From: JARRJY01 sp037388705
GTDB taxonomy: Bacteria; Pseudomonadota; Gammaproteobacteria; UBA6429; Thiohalophilaceae
Length of the DNA: 64,000 nt
Assembly (NCBI GenBank): GCA_037388705.1
Contig: JARRJY010000001.1
Coordinates: forward strand, 12,232 to 76,231
Direction: 5' to 3'
A program made the translations under genes and the position numbers. Under the pieces are notes generated by a model. The model worked only from the letters and a program-made list of their open reading frames with translations. It was not told the DNA's origin and made no database searches. Positions 53,036-61,670 of this stretch are shown here, piece by piece. Position 1 is the stretch's first letter; every line of letters starts with the position of its first letter.

Positions 53036-54513
53036 GATACTGCCTCTGATTCTTTTTTAGCTTCTTCTGCAGCTTGTTTGGCGGCTCGCTCAGCCTTACG
53101 TTTGACAGCGGCTTCCGCTTTTTCTTTCTTTTCTCGCTCGATTCGTTCTGTTCGTTTTTCTGCCAGAATTTTTGTTTGTTCCTGGTGCTGCTGTTCTTTT
53201 TGCCGTGCCACAACTTCACCCTTGGCAAAATTAAAATACTGTACCAGTGGAATATATGAAGGGCAGACATAAGAACAGGAACCACAAGAAATACAGTCCA
53301 TTAAGCCAAAATTGACCGCACCCTCGATATCACCCTTACGTGCCCGGTTTGCCATTTCCAAGGGTAATAGACCACATGGACATGCTGTAATACAGCTACC
53401 ACAACGAATGCATGGCATCGTATGATGCTGTGTAATTTCATTTTTTGTTAAGGCGATTATCCCACTGGTTCCTTTTACGATAGGTACATCGGTTGAAGGA
53501 AGTAACTGTCCCATCATGGGGCCCCCCATCAGAATTCGTTCAGGCTTTTCCTTGAAACCGCCGCAAAACTCAATGACATCGGAAACATGTGTGCCAATGG
53601 GTACCTCAAGGTTTTGCGGATTTAGTATGGCACCTCCACCCATTGTTACAATGCGTGACACGAGGGGCTCACCAAACCTGATGGCACGATGCACCGCGAA
53701 TGCAGTGCCAACATTATGTACCAGAACACCAATATCAATACTACGTTTTCCTGCCGGAACATCCATGCCAGTAAGCGTTTTTATCATTTGCTTTTCAGAT
53801 CCCATTGGGTACAAGGTGGGCACGACAACGACATCAACATTAGCAGTATTTTTACAAGCCTTCTGCATCGCTTTTATGGCAGTGTGTTTATTATCTTCTA
53901 TGGCAATTAAGGCACGTGGTGCCTGTAGACCATGTAACATAATGCGAATGCCATCGACGATTTTTTCTGCCCGGGACTGCATTAACAGATCATCACAGGT
54001 GAGATAGGGCTCGCACTCACTGCCATTAATGATAAGTGTATAAACTTTATTATTTTTTCCCAGGTTAAGTTTTACCGCTGAAGGAAATGTGGCACCACCA
54101 AGGCCTACAATACCAGCTGCCCCTACACGAGCCGCAACTTCGTCTGGATCCATTAAAAAGGGAGTTTTAACGCCTTGTAACGTTACCCATTGGTCTTTTC
54201 CATCAGGTTCAAGAATTATTGTTCGTACAGCTAAACCTGAAGGGTGAGGTGCCGTGCAGTCAGTAATATCAGCAATAGTCCCTGATGTTGGTGCATGGAT
54301 TGGGGCTGAGATAGCCCCCTGGCTACCCGCTAGCCTTTCACCTTTTAAAACATGCTGGTCAATACTGACCTCGGGATTAGCTGGCGCACCAATGTGTTGT
54401 TGTACCGGCAGGTACAAACGTGCCGGCATGGGGAAGGGTGTTATACATTTGTACCCGGTAGCAACCTTATGTGCTTCCGGGTGAACACCACCTTTGAAAC
54501 GATATAACTTCAT
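53032..54513 (-). CDS. rnfC: Rnf electron transport complex subunit C
   Basis: Cytoplasmic-face subunit that takes electrons from NADH or ferredoxin. Starts FKGGVHPEAHK; GLGGATFPSAVKLN is the flavin/NADH-type region; two ferredoxin motifs CIRCGSCITACPCGL and CISCGSCSYVCPSY bind [4Fe-4S]. The C-terminal ~45 residues are a charged Lys/Glu/Ala coiled tail, shorter than in E. coli RsxC. 493 aa. Confidence 0.95.
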   Translation of the reverse strand: MKLYRFKGGVHPEAHKVATGYKCITPFPMPARLYLPVQQHIGAPANPEVSIDQHVLKGERLAGSQGAISAPIHAPTSGTIADITDCTAPHPSGLAVRTIILEPDGKDQWVTLQGVKTPFLMDPDEVAARVGAAGIVGLGGATFPSAVKLNLGKNNKVYTLIINGSECEPYLTCDDLLMQSRAEKIVDGIRIMLHGLQAPRALIAIEDNKHTAIKAMQKACKNTANVDVVVVPTLYPMGSEKQMIKTLTGMDVPAGKRSIDIGVLVHNVGTAFAVHRAIRFGEPLVSRIVTMGGGAILNPQNLEVPIGTHVSDVIEFCGGFKEKPERILMGGPMMGQLLPSTDVPIVKGTSGIIALTKNEITQHHTMPCIRCGSCITACPCGLLPLEMANRARKGDIEGAVNFGLMDCISCGSCSYVCPSYIPLVQYFNFAKGEVVARQKEQQHQEQTKILAEKRTERIEREKKEKAEAAVKRKAERAAKQAAEEAKKESEAVS

Positions 54514-54521
54514 CGTAAATC

Positions 54522-55073
54522 TTAACTTGCTAGAGGTAACGGATAATCAGGTTCAGGTTTAGGCCATCTCCATGTGCCTAAAGTTGTTTCAATTGACACC
54601 ATTTGTAAACATTCCGTGGGGCAGACATCAATACATGCCTCACAAGCAGTGCAGGCATCCTTGAAAACACCATGTATTTGTTTTGGGCCGCCAATGATGG
54701 CATCTGTTGGACAAACCTTAAAGCAACGTGTACAACCAATGCATGTAGCTTCACTTACTTTTGCATACATCGGTTTCTTTTCCTTGACCTTGGATAGATC
54801 AACTTCAATACCCAGCAGATCAGCAATCCGGGCAACTAGTGAACGACCACCTGGTGGGCATATGGTGACTTCTGCTTCACCATGGGCAATGGCCTCTGCA
54901 GCAGGTTTACAGCCGGGAAAGCCACATTGTCCACACTGTGAGCCGGGCATCATACTTTCAATCTGGCTAACAACAGGATCAGTTTCTACCTTAAGATATC
55001 GAGATGCTAATCCAAGTAACAGGCCTAATAGAAATCCCAGAATAGTCAGGCTAATGATTGCGATTGAGAACAT
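54522..55073 (-). CDS. rnfB: Rnf electron transport complex subunit B
   Basis: Iron-sulfur subunit with one N-terminal membrane helix (1-24). The [4Fe-4S] motif C47-X2-C50-X4-C55-X16-C72 (GSQCGQCGFPGCKPAAEAI) is followed by two ferredoxin motifs, CIGCTRCFKVCP and CTACEACIDVCP. 183 aa, complete. 9 bp before rnfC and 25 bp after rnfA. Confidence 0.95.
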   Translation of the reverse strand: MFSIAIISLTILGFLLGLLLGLASRYLKVETDPVVSQIESMMPGSQCGQCGFPGCKPAAEAIAHGEAEVTICPPGGRSLVARIADLLGIEVDLSKVKEKKPMYAKVSEATCIGCTRCFKVCPTDAIIGGPKQIHGVFKDACTACEACIDVCPTECLQMVSIETTLGTWRWPKPEPDYPLPLAS

Positions 55074-55098
55074 TATTCCTTACCTCGTTAGCTAACAG

Positions 55099-55680
55099 TT
55101 AAAGTACAACCAGACCTGAAAAACCCATGAATGCCAGGGAAAGCAAACCCGCCGCGATAAAGGCAATGGGGGTACCTTCAAAAGCTTCTGGTACATCAGC
55201 AAGAGCAAGTCTTTCGCGAATACCGGCAAAAATTATCATGACCAGAGTAAAACCTATTGCTGATCCCAGGCCATAAACCACGCTTTCAAGAAAGCTATGT
55301 TTTTCCTGAACATTAAGAATCGCAACGCCAAGCACTGCACAATTGGTGGTGATTAATGGCAGGAAAATACCGAGCACCTGGTAGAGGATTGGGCTGGTTT
55401 TCTGGATAACCATTTCTGTAAACTGCACCACTGCAGCAATAACGAGAATGAATGAAATTATTCTAAGAAACTCAATGTGAAGGGGTTGCAGCACGTAATG
55501 TTCCAGTATCCAGCTTGCAGTCGCCGCCAGTGTTAAGACAAAGGTGGTCGCAAGTCCCATGCTTATTGCAGTATCAAGTTTATTTGATACTCCCATGAAT
55601 GGACAAAGCCCCAGAAACTTAACAAGTACAACATTGTTAACAAGTGCGGTGCCAATAAACAGGAGTAGGTATTCTGTCAT
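55099..55680 (-). CDS. rnfA: Rnf electron transport complex subunit A
   Basis: First gene of the rnf operon, 193 aa with six membrane helices. NNVVLVKFLGLCPFMGVSNK and LPLITTNCAVLGVAIL carry the two cysteines of the membrane [2Fe-2S] centre shared with RnfE. It is driven by the sigma54 promoter at 55768-55783. In diazotrophs this nif-linked rnf1 operon supplies reduced ferredoxin or flavodoxin to nitrogenase. Confidence 0.95.
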   Translation of the reverse strand: MTEYLLLFIGTALVNNVVLVKFLGLCPFMGVSNKLDTAISMGLATTFVLTLAATASWILEHYVLQPLHIEFLRIISFILVIAAVVQFTEMVIQKTSPILYQVLGIFLPLITTNCAVLGVAILNVQEKHSFLESVVYGLGSAIGFTLVMIIFAGIRERLALADVPEAFEGTPIAFIAAGLLSLAFMGFSGLVVL

Positions 55681-55767
55681 TGCTTATTTTCTTCCAAAAA
55701 AATCCTTATCAAAATGTTCAGGTATGACTATTTAAATTGTTCATTCCTGCTATTCAGTTTATGTGTT

Positions 55768-55783
55768 GCATCATCTATGCCAT
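55768..55783 (-). promoter_or_regulatory. Sigma54 promoter of rnfA
   Basis: Minus strand TGGCATAGATGATGCA, with GG and GC 10 bp apart, about 88 bp upstream of the rnfA start. Confidence 0.85.
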
Positions 55784-55906
55784 CACGCCAGATTAATATT
55801 TGAAGAAAAAAATCTCATAAAAACGTAATTTCGCGCACGGCTTGCACCACTTAGTGGCAAGCGGCCTTGCTGCTTTGCAACAATTTAGTGAATAGGAACG
55901 ATATTT

Positions 55907-55922
55907 TGTTAGTAATCCGACA
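55907..55922. promoter_or_regulatory. NifA upstream activator site (rnf side, possibly shared)
   Basis: TGT-TAGTAATCCG-ACA matches TGT-N10-ACA. It is about 125 bp upstream of the rnfA -24 element and 55 bp upstream of the putative nifL promoter. Confidence 0.75.
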
Positions 55923-55976
55923 ATACAAGGACAGAAACAACAAGGAAATTAGCCATCTACCGTAGTTTTCATAAAT

Positions 55977-55992
55977 CGGCACGTTTCTTGTA
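55977..55992 (+). promoter_or_regulatory. Near-consensus sigma54 promoter of nifLA
   Basis: CGGCACGTTTCTTGTA keeps -24 GGCACG and the TTG of the -12 box, but the -12 dinucleotide is GT instead of GC, so it is probably weak. 57 bp before the nifL ATG. Confidence 0.5.
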
Positions 55993-56048
55993 GGAGAAAT
56001 GACAAGGAACAATAATTTATTTAGATCGAGTATCAAGCAGGACTGGGA

Positions 56049-57692
56049 ATGAGTAATCAGGCACAAACATTATCTTCCAGTAATATACTGGAAGCGATAC
56101 AGGCGTTTTTGAATTCACCACCGGTGGGGACGTCTGAAAGTATCATTGAAATTTTTAATGATATGGTGAGTGGCAATGAAGCCATGTTACCTCCACAGGT
56201 GTTTTATGAAGCGGTAGAACAGTCTTCTATTGCAATTTCAATTACCGATTCAATGGCAAATATTCTTTACACCAATAATGCGTTTGAGCGTGTGACCGGT
56301 TATTGTCGTGATGAAATACTAGGTAAAAATGAATCAATTCTCTCTAATAAAACCACACCACATATAGTATATGAAACATTATGGGGCCGTATTCGCCAGC
56401 AAAAGCCATGGTCAGGTACGCTGGTTAATTGTCGAAAGGATGGTACACGCTATCTTGCTGATCTGACGATTGCGCCTGTTCTTAATTCAAAACACGAAAC
56501 AGAATATTATCTGGGCATTCATCGTGATGTTACAGATGTTCATAAACTAGAACAGCAGGTCATCAATCAGAAATCATTAATTGAATCTGTTGTAGATTCT
56601 GCGCCGGTCATCATTGCCCTGTTAGATCAATCAAGAGATGTCATCCTCGACAATATGGAATACAAAAAGCTTTCTGCAGATCTGGGAGATACAGAGCCTG
56701 CAGGAGAGTTTATTAAAGCACTGAAAGATAATATGGGTGCTGACTTTGAAAAAGCATGGGAGTCAGGTGAAGGCTTCCAGAATAAAGAAATCAGTTTTGA
56801 TCCGGGTGGTAAAGGTGCACCCAGGTGTTTTCTCATTACCGGAACATGGTTCAAAGAAAGAGATGTGAGTGCAGATGCATTCTTTGATGCGCGAAGGGAA
56901 ACCTACATCCTCCTGGTTGCAAATGAAATTACTTCCCTAAAACGTCAGCAGGAAGAAACACGAATGAATTCCCTGCGTGCTTTAATGGCAGAGGAAGAAT
57001 TGACACAGAGTATACGGGAAGCATTGGCAGGTTCCGTCTATCAAATGCAAGGGCCTATAAATCTTATATCTGCTGCCATGAGCATGTTGCAAAGACGTAA
57101 TGAGGAAGGTAAAGGCAAGGAAGATACTGCCATGCTTAATGCGCTTCAGCAGGCAATAACTGCCGGTCAGGATGCCATGAATACATTGCAATCCTGTATA
57201 CCAAAACCTATTGAGGAGCCATTTGATCTTGTTAACCTGAACAGGATACTTCGTGAAGTCATAGGGGTATCAACAGAAAGGTTACTTAAAAACGGTATCG
57301 TTGTTGAATGGATGCCAGAACCTTTGTTGCCATCTATTCTTGGAAAAGAACGCCGCATAAGGAGTATGTTCAAACAACTGGTGGATAATGCCATTGATTC
57401 AATGTCGGAATCAGTGAAAGATGAAGGAGTATTAAAAATAAAAACATGGTCAGAAGATTCAAACCTTATAGTAACAGTTGAAGACAATGGTAAAGGTATA
57501 CCTGAAGAAATCAGGATAAAGGTATTTGAACCATTTTTCACAACAAAAAATAACATGGATGGGCGTGCAGGGATGGGTTTGTCAATGGTGTGTGATGTGG
57601 TAAATGAGCATTCCGGGAGTATAAATATTGATCCTGATTATATAAACGGTTGCCGGTTAATCGTTCATTTTCCTGTGCAACCACAACACTAA
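56049..57692 (+). CDS. nifL: Nitrogen fixation negative regulator NifL
   Basis: Redox- and nitrogen-responsive inhibitor of NifA. PAS1 (about 50-165) has the FAD-binding NifL signature LYTNNAFERVTGY, LWGRIRQQKPWSGTL and LADLTIAPVLN; PAS2 spans about 172-300; the H region carries Tyr331 (VYQMQGPINLISAAM) where a kinase would have histidine; the GHKL ATPase domain is complete (LVDNAID, DNGKGIP, FEPFFTT, GMGLSM). It is therefore an ADP-sensing regulator and not an autokinase. An N-terminal ~45-residue extension precedes PAS1. 12 bp before nifA. Confidence 0.93.
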   Translation: MSNQAQTLSSSNILEAIQAFLNSPPVGTSESIIEIFNDMVSGNEAMLPPQVFYEAVEQSSIAISITDSMANILYTNNAFERVTGYCRDEILGKNESILSNKTTPHIVYETLWGRIRQQKPWSGTLVNCRKDGTRYLADLTIAPVLNSKHETEYYLGIHRDVTDVHKLEQQVINQKSLIESVVDSAPVIIALLDQSRDVILDNMEYKKLSADLGDTEPAGEFIKALKDNMGADFEKAWESGEGFQNKEISFDPGGKGAPRCFLITGTWFKERDVSADAFFDARRETYILLVANEITSLKRQQEETRMNSLRALMAEEELTQSIREALAGSVYQMQGPINLISAAMSMLQRRNEEGKGKEDTAMLNALQQAITAGQDAMNTLQSCIPKPIEEPFDLVNLNRILREVIGVSTERLLKNGIVVEWMPEPLLPSILGKERRIRSMFKQLVDNAIDSMSESVKDEGVLKIKTWSEDSNLIVTVEDNGKGIPEEIRIKVFEPFFTTKNNMDGRAGMGLSMVCDVVNEHSGSINIDPDYINGCRLIVHFPVQPQH

Positions 57693-57703
57693 CAGTAATT
57701 AAT

Positions 57704-59275
57704 ATGTCAGCAACAGGCCATATGGAAAAATCAAATAACTCATCATCCAGAACGGATTTACTCGAACAGGAGCTAACTGGTATTTACCAGGTAAGTCGGG
57801 TTTTAAGTCGCTCACTACAGTTACAAGATACACTAAAGGGTGTGTTAGAAGTTTTGCATGATGATGTTGGGATGGTAAGGGGCCTGGTAACCTTGCTGGA
57901 TCCTGATACCAATGAACAGCTGGTTGGTGCAGTTCATGATGATGGTGATATGAAAAAAGTACCAAAAGTCAGGTATCGACCCGGAGAAGGTATTGTTGGA
58001 GCCATACTGAAAACAGGAAGTAGTGTTGTTGTACCAAATATTGATGATGATCCACGTTTTCTCGATCGTTTGGGACTGTATATGCCTAATTCTCCATTCA
58101 TTGGCGTGCCTATCCGTGTTGGAGAAGATAAGGTTGTTGGTGTTTTAGCTGCTCAAACAGAGGTTAATGAAGACCAGTTAGCTGAACGTGCACGATTTAT
58201 GGAGATGGTTGCTAACCTTATTGCTCAAAGTGTACGCCTTTCATGGCAAGTTGAATCTGAACGCCGTGACATTGCTCATGAACGTGATCAACTCAGGCAG
58301 ACGGTTCGCGCTGATTACGGTTTTGACAACATTGTAGGTCATTCGCCGTTAATGAGAAAAGTATTTGACCAGATTCGACAGGTTGCCAAGTGGAATACAA
58401 CAGTATTAATTCGTGGTGAATCCGGTACGGGTAAGGAATTAATAGCCAATGCAATACATTATAATTCACCACGTGCCAACGCAACTTTTGTAAAACTGAA
58501 TTGTGCTGCTTTGCCGGATAATTTACTTGAATCAGAATTATTTGGTCATGAAAAGGGCGCTTTTACCGGTGCAGTAACTCAACGAAAAGGGCGGTTTGAG
58601 CAGGCTAACGGTGGTACTTTATTCCTGGATGAAATTGGTGAAATAACTCCTGCTTTCCAGGCCAAGTTACTTCGTGTTCTTCAGGAAGGAGAATTTGAAC
58701 GTGTCGGCGGAACTAAGACCATTAAGGTTGACGTACGCATCATTGCAGCAACCAATCGTGATCTTGAAACTGAAGTTGATTCAGGAGAATTCAGGGAGGA
58801 TCTATATTATCGCCTGAATGTTATGCCGATATTCATACCGAGCCTGTCAGAACGAGCTGAAGATATTCCAGAGCTTGCTAGTTTCCTGGTAGACAAGATT
58901 GCCAAACAACAGGTACGCTCACTTGAAATTACAGACAGTGCAGTTCGATTATTGATGCGTCATAGCTGGCCAGGCAACGTGCGGGAGTTGGAAAATTGTC
59001 TTGAACGTGCAGCAATAATGAGCGAGGAAGGCAGCATTGATCGCGATGTTATCAGCCTCACGGGTATTGAGGATAAAATTTCACTGGGTAACACACCTCC
59101 ACCGCAACCAAATGTCGATCTCAATGATCCGGATATAGATGAACGTGAACGCGTAATTGCTGCGCTCGAGCAGGCTGGTTGGGTGCAGGCCAAGGCTGCC
59201 CGTCTGTTAGGGATGACGCCACGGCAAATTGCCTATCGTATCCAGACCCTGAATATCAAGGTCAGACAAATCTAG
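57704..59275 (+). CDS. nifA: Nif-specific sigma54 activator NifA
   Basis: Enhancer-binding activator of nif genes. GAF domain (about 20-185) with FLDRLGLYMPNSPFIGVPI; AAA+ domain with Walker A GESGTGKE near 238, GAFTGA sigma54 loop near 285 and Walker B GGTLFLDEIG; C-terminal HTH AAARLLGMTPRQIAYRIQ-like segment. There is no CX4C interdomain cysteine motif, so oxygen control must come through NifL. ATG 57704 is used; the frame open to 57650 overlaps nifL. 523 aa. Confidence 0.94.
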   Translation: MSATGHMEKSNNSSSRTDLLEQELTGIYQVSRVLSRSLQLQDTLKGVLEVLHDDVGMVRGLVTLLDPDTNEQLVGAVHDDGDMKKVPKVRYRPGEGIVGAILKTGSSVVVPNIDDDPRFLDRLGLYMPNSPFIGVPIRVGEDKVVGVLAAQTEVNEDQLAERARFMEMVANLIAQSVRLSWQVESERRDIAHERDQLRQTVRADYGFDNIVGHSPLMRKVFDQIRQVAKWNTTVLIRGESGTGKELIANAIHYNSPRANATFVKLNCAALPDNLLESELFGHEKGAFTGAVTQRKGRFEQANGGTLFLDEIGEITPAFQAKLLRVLQEGEFERVGGTKTIKVDVRIIAATNRDLETEVDSGEFREDLYYRLNVMPIFIPSLSERAEDIPELASFLVDKIAKQQVRSLEITDSAVRLLMRHSWPGNVRELENCLERAAIMSEEGSIDRDVISLTGIEDKISLGNTPPPQPNVDLNDPDIDERERVIAALEQAGWVQAKAARLLGMTPRQIAYRIQTLNIKVRQI

Positions 59276-59404
59276 TCTCAGTAATTACATTGTTACGCCT
59301 CAAAACTGAAGTCCGCTTGCCTGTGGAGGCGTTATTGATGTCATACAGGATAAAACCCTATGGATTACCTATGTAATTTAGCAGACAAGCAAAGGGTGAT
59401 CCTG

Positions 59405-59420
59405 TGTGTTGAACCTGACA
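59405..59420. promoter_or_regulatory. NifA upstream activator site for nifB
   Basis: TGT-GTTGAACCTG-ACA, the TGT-N10-ACA motif, about 75-90 bp upstream of the -24 element. Confidence 0.8.
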
Positions 59421-59494
59421 AAGGCGCATGAATTAAATTCTATTATTACTTTAATTATTATTAAAAACAATAAGTTATGAGCATTCTGGCAAAT

Positions 59495-59510
59495 GGGCAT
59501 AGCATTTGCA
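59495..59510 (+). promoter_or_regulatory. Sigma54 promoter of nifB
   Basis: GGGCATAGCATTTGCA, GG and GC separated by 10 bp, with TTTGCA at the -12. 73 bp before the nifB ATG. Confidence 0.85.
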
Positions 59511-59582
59511 CTTAACATTGTTAACTAAATCCAATCATCGCCTTGTGTGATGTGTTGTAACCAAACATGAAGAGGAATAGCA

Positions 59583-61094
59583 ATGGAACTTAAAGTGCTG
59601 GGCCAAGAAGAAGCAAGCGAAGCGCCAAAAGGTGGATGTTCAGCGGGTTCATGTGGCAGCAACGACGACCAGATGTCCCACTTACCTGAATCCATAAGGG
59701 AAAAAGTCTATAACCACCCATGTTATTCTGAAGAGGCGCATCATTATTTTGCACGTATGCATGTCGCAGTTGCACCGGCTTGTAACATCCAATGCCATTA
59801 CTGTAACCGCAAATATGATTGTGCTAACGAATCAAGGCCAGGGGTGGTATCTGAATTGTTGACACCTGACCAGGCCGTGAAAAAAACCATGGCAGTAGCG
59901 GCTAACATCCCGCAAATGACTGTACTGGGTATAGCTGGTCCCGGTGACCCACTGGCCAACCCGGAACGTACATTTGAAACTTTCCGCCAGCTTTCTGAAA
60001 AAGCACCGGACATCAAACTCTGTGTATCAACCAATGGTCTTGCTTTACCAGATTGCGTTGATGAACTGGCTAAACATAACATCGATCATGTAACGATTAC
60101 GATTAACACGGTTGACCCTGAAATCGGTGCAAAAATCTATCCATGGATATTCTGGAACAACCGCCGTATTCGTGGAGCCAAGGGTGCAAAAATCCTCATT
60201 GAACAGCAGCAAAAAGGCCTGGAAATGCTGGTTGAGAAAGGCATCCTGGTCAAAGTTAACTCGGTCATGATTCCTGGTGTCAATGATGAACACCTCCAGG
60301 AAGTCAGCAGGATCGTCAAATCAAAAGGTGCTTTCCTGCACAACGTTATGCCACTGATTGCAGAAGCTGAGCATGGTACGTTCTACGGTGTTATGGGACA
60401 ACGTGGCCCATCTGCGAAAGAACTCCAGGACTTACAGGATGCCTGTTCAGGTGATATGAACATGATGCGTCATTGTCGCCAGTGCCGAGCAGATGCAGTT
60501 GGCCTGCTAGGTGAAGATCGTGGTTCAGAGTTTACCCTCGACAAAATTGAACACATGGATATCGACTATGAAGCAGCAATGGAAAAACGTGCCAAGGTAC
60601 ATGAAGCTATTGAAAATGAATTAAACGAGAAACGTACTGAAAAAGACGATTCAAACATCGTGTCACTGGCTGAAGTGGCTGAAGAAGGTAAAAGCTATCG
60701 ACCTGTTCTCATGGCGGTCGCGACTTCTGGTGGTGGAGTAATTAACCAGCACTTTGGTCATGCCAGGGAATTCCTGGTTTATGAAGCGTCAACAGAAGGT
60801 GTACGTTTCATTAGTCACCGCAAGGTTGAAGACCTTTACTGTAGCGGTGGTGATACCTGTGGTGATGGTGAAACGGTGCTGCAGGGAATCATCCGTGTAC
60901 TTGAAGGTTGTGAAGCTGTTCTATGTTCAAAGATTGGTTATGAACCATGGAGTGAACTTGAAGAAGCAGGTATTCAACCAAATGGTGAACACGCCATGGA
61001 AGCGATCGAAGAGGGTGTCTTTGCAGTTTACAAAGAAATGATTGAAAGTGGCAAGCTTGATCAAGAAACTGATGCTGAAAAAGTAACTGCCTGA
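59583..61094 (+). CDS. nifB: Nitrogenase cofactor biosynthesis protein NifB
   Basis: Radical SAM enzyme that fuses two [4Fe-4S] clusters and inserts carbide to make NifB-co, the FeMo-co precursor. SAM-cluster cysteines C67, C71 and C74 lie in ACNIQCHYCNRKYDC; additional cluster ligands include C24, C47-type residues and CRQCRAD. The C-terminal domain (from about 375, MAVATSGGGVINQHFGHA) is the NifX-like carrier domain. 503 aa, full length. GAAGAGGA precedes the ATG. Confidence 0.97.
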   Translation: MELKVLGQEEASEAPKGGCSAGSCGSNDDQMSHLPESIREKVYNHPCYSEEAHHYFARMHVAVAPACNIQCHYCNRKYDCANESRPGVVSELLTPDQAVKKTMAVAANIPQMTVLGIAGPGDPLANPERTFETFRQLSEKAPDIKLCVSTNGLALPDCVDELAKHNIDHVTITINTVDPEIGAKIYPWIFWNNRRIRGAKGAKILIEQQQKGLEMLVEKGILVKVNSVMIPGVNDEHLQEVSRIVKSKGAFLHNVMPLIAEAEHGTFYGVMGQRGPSAKELQDLQDACSGDMNMMRHCRQCRADAVGLLGEDRGSEFTLDKIEHMDIDYEAAMEKRAKVHEAIENELNEKRTEKDDSNIVSLAEVAEEGKSYRPVLMAVATSGGGVINQHFGHAREFLVYEASTEGVRFISHRKVEDLYCSGGDTCGDGETVLQGIIRVLEGCEAVLCSKIGYEPWSELEEAGIQPNGEHAMEAIEEGVFAVYKEMIESGKLDQETDAEKVTA

Positions 61095-61113
61095 TAACAG
61101 TGGGGAAAATATC

Positions 61114-61392
61114 ATGTCATTAAGCATAATTGAATCATGCGTTAACTGCTGGGCCTGTGAGCCAATATGCCCAAACGATGCCATATACGAGGCATCACCA
61201 CACTTCCTGATTGATCCAAAGAAGTGCACGGAGTGCGAGGGCGATTATGCCGATGCCCAGTGCGCAACGATTTGCCCGATTGAAGGTGCAATCCTGACAG
61301 CCTTTGATGAACCGTATAACCCACCGGGTTCTTTAACAGGTATACCTCCGGAAAAAATGGCTGAAGCCATGGCTGAAATCCAGGCGCGTTAA
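61114..61392 (+). CDS. fdxN: 2[4Fe-4S] ferredoxin FdxN
   Basis: 92 aa ferredoxin with CVNCWACEPICP and an expanded second motif CTECEGDYADAQCATICP (8 residues between the second and third Cys), as in nif ferredoxins next to nifB. Probably the electron donor for NifB. TGGGGAAAAT is the likely ribosome region. 19 bp after nifB. Confidence 0.94.
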   Translation: MSLSIIESCVNCWACEPICPNDAIYEASPHFLIDPKKCTECEGDYADAQCATICPIEGAILTAFDEPYNPPGSLTGIPPEKMAEAMAEIQAR

Positions 61393-61418
61393 GCAAGATG
61401 ATATTAAAGGGTGTTGTT

Positions 61419-61670
61419 ATGAAATCTGCAATGAATATCAATACAATAGATGAATTGTCTGCACAATCTGTTACCACGTCATCGCAAAACAGGGGATCAG
61501 CATGGTTTGTTAAAATAAGTTTATTATTGTGTCGCAGCCTGGATGCCTGGAATGAAATGTCAACGCCTCCCGGCAGTTTATCAAAAAAAGTATCCTCCCG
61601 AACCTGGCGCAGGCATAGTGCCCTGATTAGCTGTCTGGAAGAACAAAAGAGTAAACAGCATTGTAAGTAA
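61419..61670 (+). CDS. Small nif-cluster protein of unknown function
   Basis: About 83 aa from the ATG at 61419 (MKSAMNINTID); an ATG at 61398 gives seven more residues. It contains WFVKISLLLCRSLDAWNEMS, which looks like an amphipathic helix, and three cysteines, followed by a basic, Ser-rich C-terminus RRHSALISCLEEQ. It overlaps the next gene by the TAATG stop/start, showing translational coupling within the nifB operon. I recognise no family. Confidence 0.65.
   Translation: MKSAMNINTIDELSAQSVTTSSQNRGSAWFVKISLLLCRSLDAWNEMSTPPGSLSKKVSSRTWRRHSALISCLEEQKSKQHCK

Larger units (their letters stand above)
55681..56048. other. Divergent rnf / nifL control region
   Basis: 368 bp between two divergent nif operons. 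It holds a sigma54 promoter toward rnfA (55768-55783), a NifA site (55907-55922), a near-consensus sigma54 promoter toward nifL (55977-55992), and an interrupted inverted repeat GCTTG-CA-CCAC/GTGG-CAAGC at 55840-55862 between the two that could be an operator. Confidence 0.75.
59276..59582 (+). other. nifA-nifB intergenic control region
   Basis: 307 bp without genes. Contains the NifA site (59405-59420) and the sigma54 promoter (59495-59510) of nifB. The first 100 bp hold no clear terminator for nifLA, so some read-through is possible. Confidence 0.7.

Noticed and set aside
53516..54007. 163 aa plus-strand ORF inside rnfC
   Set aside because: Antisense shadow of a clearly conserved rnfC.
55850..55880. 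Second sigma54 promoter toward nifL (TGGCAAGCGGCCTTGC)
   Set aside because: The GG to GC spacing is 11 bp, not the strict 10.
59486..59502. Alternative nifB promoter starting at TGGCAAATGGGC
   Set aside because: GG to GC spacing is 12 bp; the overlapping GGGCATAGCATTTGCA has the correct 10.
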